Of a stretch of 64,000 nucleotides of DNA, positions 62,653-64,000 are shown piece after piece (the stretch's first letter is position 1; each line of letters opens with the position of its first letter). Made by a program: the position numbers and the translations under genes. A model generated the notes under the pieces. That model was given only the letters and a program-made list of their open reading frames with translations, was not told the origin of the DNA and ran no database searches. Source of the DNA: Rheinheimera sp. MMS21-TC3 (lineage in GTDB: Bacteria > Pseudomonadota > Gammaproteobacteria > Enterobacterales > Alteromonadaceae); the NCBI RefSeq assembly GCF_032229285.1, contig NZ_CP135084.1, forward strand, positions 1,240,001-1,304,000, given 5' to 3'.

Positions 62653-63828
62653 ATGGAATTACATAACGCATTAAAAAAAGCAGGACTAGATCCTGTTAAA
62701 GTAGCATTATCGTCAGTTAAGCAATTATATGCTATGACTGAGTCACAACTGTTAGAGTTTAAATATTCGCTTATAGCAGATGCTTTTCAGTTTCATTATT
62801 CAAATAATGCCTTCTATCGTTCAGCTTGTGAAGATAAACATATAACACCAGAGGTTATAAAATCAGCTGATGATCTAATTAAAATTCCACTCATTCCTAT
62901 TAATTTATATAAAGCTAATGATAGCCATAAATTATTATCTAAAAGCTTAAAGAGCATTGAGCTTGAAATGCGTAGTACCGGTACTTCAGGTATCCCTAGT
63001 GTTTCACGTCGCTGTAGCGAAACAGTTGATAATGCTATTTTGGGTATTTATGCCATGTATCGGGAGTTCTTTGAGATATCTAAAGGCGCCGGTTTATATT
63101 TATGCCCATCTAATGAAGAAATTCCTGAAATGGGGATGATAAAAGCGCTAAATATGATGGCAGGGATGCTAGATACCCATCAGTTTATGGTTAAAAATGA
63201 AAGCTTTGCACCTGAAGATGCATTAGAGCAATTAGCTAGATGGGAAAATAAGTTTGATCGACACATTATTGGCCCACCATTTTTAATTAACCGCTTTATT
63301 CGTTACTTAAAAGCGACTAATAAAAAAATTAAACTAGACAAGAACACCTTAATTATCACTTTAGGTGGCTGGAAGCGCTTTAGCGGTGAAATGCTTTCTA
63401 GAAAAGAATTTAATGATGAATGTATAGAGTTCCTTGGTGTACAGCAGAATCAAATTCGTGACATTTATGCATTAGTTGAATCTAACGTTGTTGCTATCGA
63501 TGATGAGCACGGTGTTAAACATGTCTCTCCCTATATACACTTTTCTGTACGAGATCCTAAGCGTTTAGAACAAGAGGTTGCCATCGGTGAAGTGGGGCAA
63601 TTGGCTATTCTAGACCCATTATCTTGCTCAACCCCAGGATTTATTTTGACTGAAGACTTAGTGCGCTTGCTACCTAAAAAGCAAGGTGACCTTCGCAGTG
63701 GTCAGCGTGTTGAATATGTTATGAGATTACCTGAATCTTTAGAGTTTGGCTGTTGTGCAGTAAATCTTGATAAACAACTTGATGATACTGAAGAGCTCCA
63801 TACAGAAACTTGTCCTGTTATCGCTTAA
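62653..63828 (+). CDS. LuxE-like acyl-protein synthetase
   Basis: About 391 aa from ATG 62653 (starts at 62644 or TTG 62632 are also possible). AMP-forming-type ligase related to LuxE: LIKIPLIPINLYKAND, MRSTGTSGIPSVSRR (nucleotide loop), LGGWKRFSGEMLSRKEF, DIYALVESNVV and LLPKKQGDLRSGQRVEY. LuxE activates a fatty acid and holds it as a thioester; no luxCDAB genes lie in view, so the acyl substrate and acceptor are unknown. A NifU-like gene follows 55-79 bases later. Confidence 0.82.
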   Translation: MELHNALKKAGLDPVKVALSSVKQLYAMTESQLLEFKYSLIADAFQFHYSNNAFYRSACEDKHITPEVIKSADDLIKIPLIPINLYKANDSHKLLSKSLKSIELEMRSTGTSGIPSVSRRCSETVDNAILGIYAMYREFFEISKGAGLYLCPSNEEIPEMGMIKALNMMAGMLDTHQFMVKNESFAPEDALEQLARWENKFDRHIIGPPFLINRFIRYLKATNKKIKLDKNTLIITLGGWKRFSGEMLSRKEFNDECIEFLGVQQNQIRDIYALVESNVVAIDDEHGVKHVSPYIHFSVRDPKRLEQEVAIGEVGQLAILDPLSCSTPGFILTEDLVRLLPKKQGDLRSGQRVEYVMRLPESLEFGCCAVNLDKQLDDTEELHTETCPVIA

Positions 63829-63883
63829 GTTTTAAATGTTTCTTGTATAAGCACCTAAATTTACATTTAAATCCAGGTGCTTA

Positions 63884-64000
63884 ATGAAAAAAGATATAGG
63901 TACCTTAATGTACAACGATATTATTATTAAGAACTTTACTGAACCACATAATGTAGGTGATTTAGAAAGTGCAGACTATGAAATAGAGATTGGTAATCCG
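63884..64000 (+). CDS. NifU/IscU-like scaffold protein, N-terminal part
   Basis: Cut by the right window edge; 39 codons visible. MYNDIIIKNFTEPHNVGDLE then YEIEIGNP matches the N-terminus of NifU/IscU-type Fe-S scaffolds up to just before the first Cys. ATG 63908 (MYNDI) fits the family better than ATG 63884. It is likely in the same operon as the LuxE-like gene. Confidence 0.7.
   Translation, partial: MKKDIGTLMYNDIIIKNFTEPHNVGDLESADYEIEIGNP

Noticed and set aside
1..64000. CRISPR array, tRNA or rRNA genes, insertion sequences
   Set aside because: No regularly spaced direct repeats, no cloverleaf or rRNA signatures, and no transposase motifs were seen by reading; a covariance scan was not possible.

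Overview
The window reads as chromosome of a low-GC, facultatively anaerobic gammaproteobacterium. The gene order srmB/trmN, fldB, xerD, dsbC, recJ, prfB, lysS is the one found in E. coli and many relatives. Gene content and codon use suggest an Alteromonadales member of the Rheinheimera/Alishewanella kind; that placement is an inference from memory, not a search.

Layout. (1) 1-9521: conserved housekeeping genes, starting with a cut LD-carboxypeptidase and ending with prfB (intact programmed +1 frameshift) and lysS. (2) About 9823-18400: an array of integron gene cassettes, all on the + strand, separated by attC sites of very different length and sequence. No integron integrase lies anywhere in the window. 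The first cassette is aadA1 (streptomycin/spectinomycin resistance). Later cassettes carry a DUF1330 protein, a 32-residue membrane peptide, a DUF4177-like protein, a ClpP-fold lipoprotein, a LigB-type dioxygenase, a two-gene unit (DUF4747 gene interrupted by an amber codon, plus a multi-pass membrane protein), two more lipoproteins and a two-helix membrane protein. Within the array a GC-rich block (about 11107-12440) holds an aryl-alcohol-type dehydrogenase with a sigma-54-like promoter and the tail of an NtrC-type regulator. It follows a truncated transglutaminase-like gene and precedes a decayed toxin-antitoxin pair. (3) 18500-23522: quinol nitric oxide reductase with a small conserved neighbour, then radD. 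(4) 23642-51500: an anaerobic and nitrate-respiration region. It holds nrdDG, an outer-membrane porin, narGHJI with a parvulin PPIase, narX, narK, narL, moeA, modA, trhP, a small ferredoxin, a DsbG/TlpA pair, and a long minus-strand operon for molybdenum cofactor synthesis (moaA-mobA-moaB-moaC-moaD-moaE), with modBC just downstream. FNR-type boxes occur upstream of nrdG, narG, narL, trhP and the ferredoxin. NarL-type 7-2-7 heptamer pairs lie upstream of narG and between narK and narL. A Moco-riboswitch-like leader precedes moaA. (5) 51622-64000: a LysR regulator, a copper ATPase with a small membrane peptide, ChaC, a heptose/LPS cluster (glycosyltransferase, gmhA, hldE, GT9, gmhB), a lipoprotein cytochrome c, and the start of a cluster with an AraC regulator, a LuxE-like acyl-protein synthetase and a NifU-like protein cut by the window end.

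How it fits together: when oxygen falls, FNR would switch on class III ribonucleotide reductase, nitrate reductase, the NarXL system and O2-independent tRNA hydroxylation. NarX/NarL would add the nitrate response. Molybdate import and Moco synthesis supply the NarG cofactor, and NorB removes the nitric oxide that follows. The cassette array is accessory DNA between lysS and the norB region, and several of its cassettes are visibly decaying.
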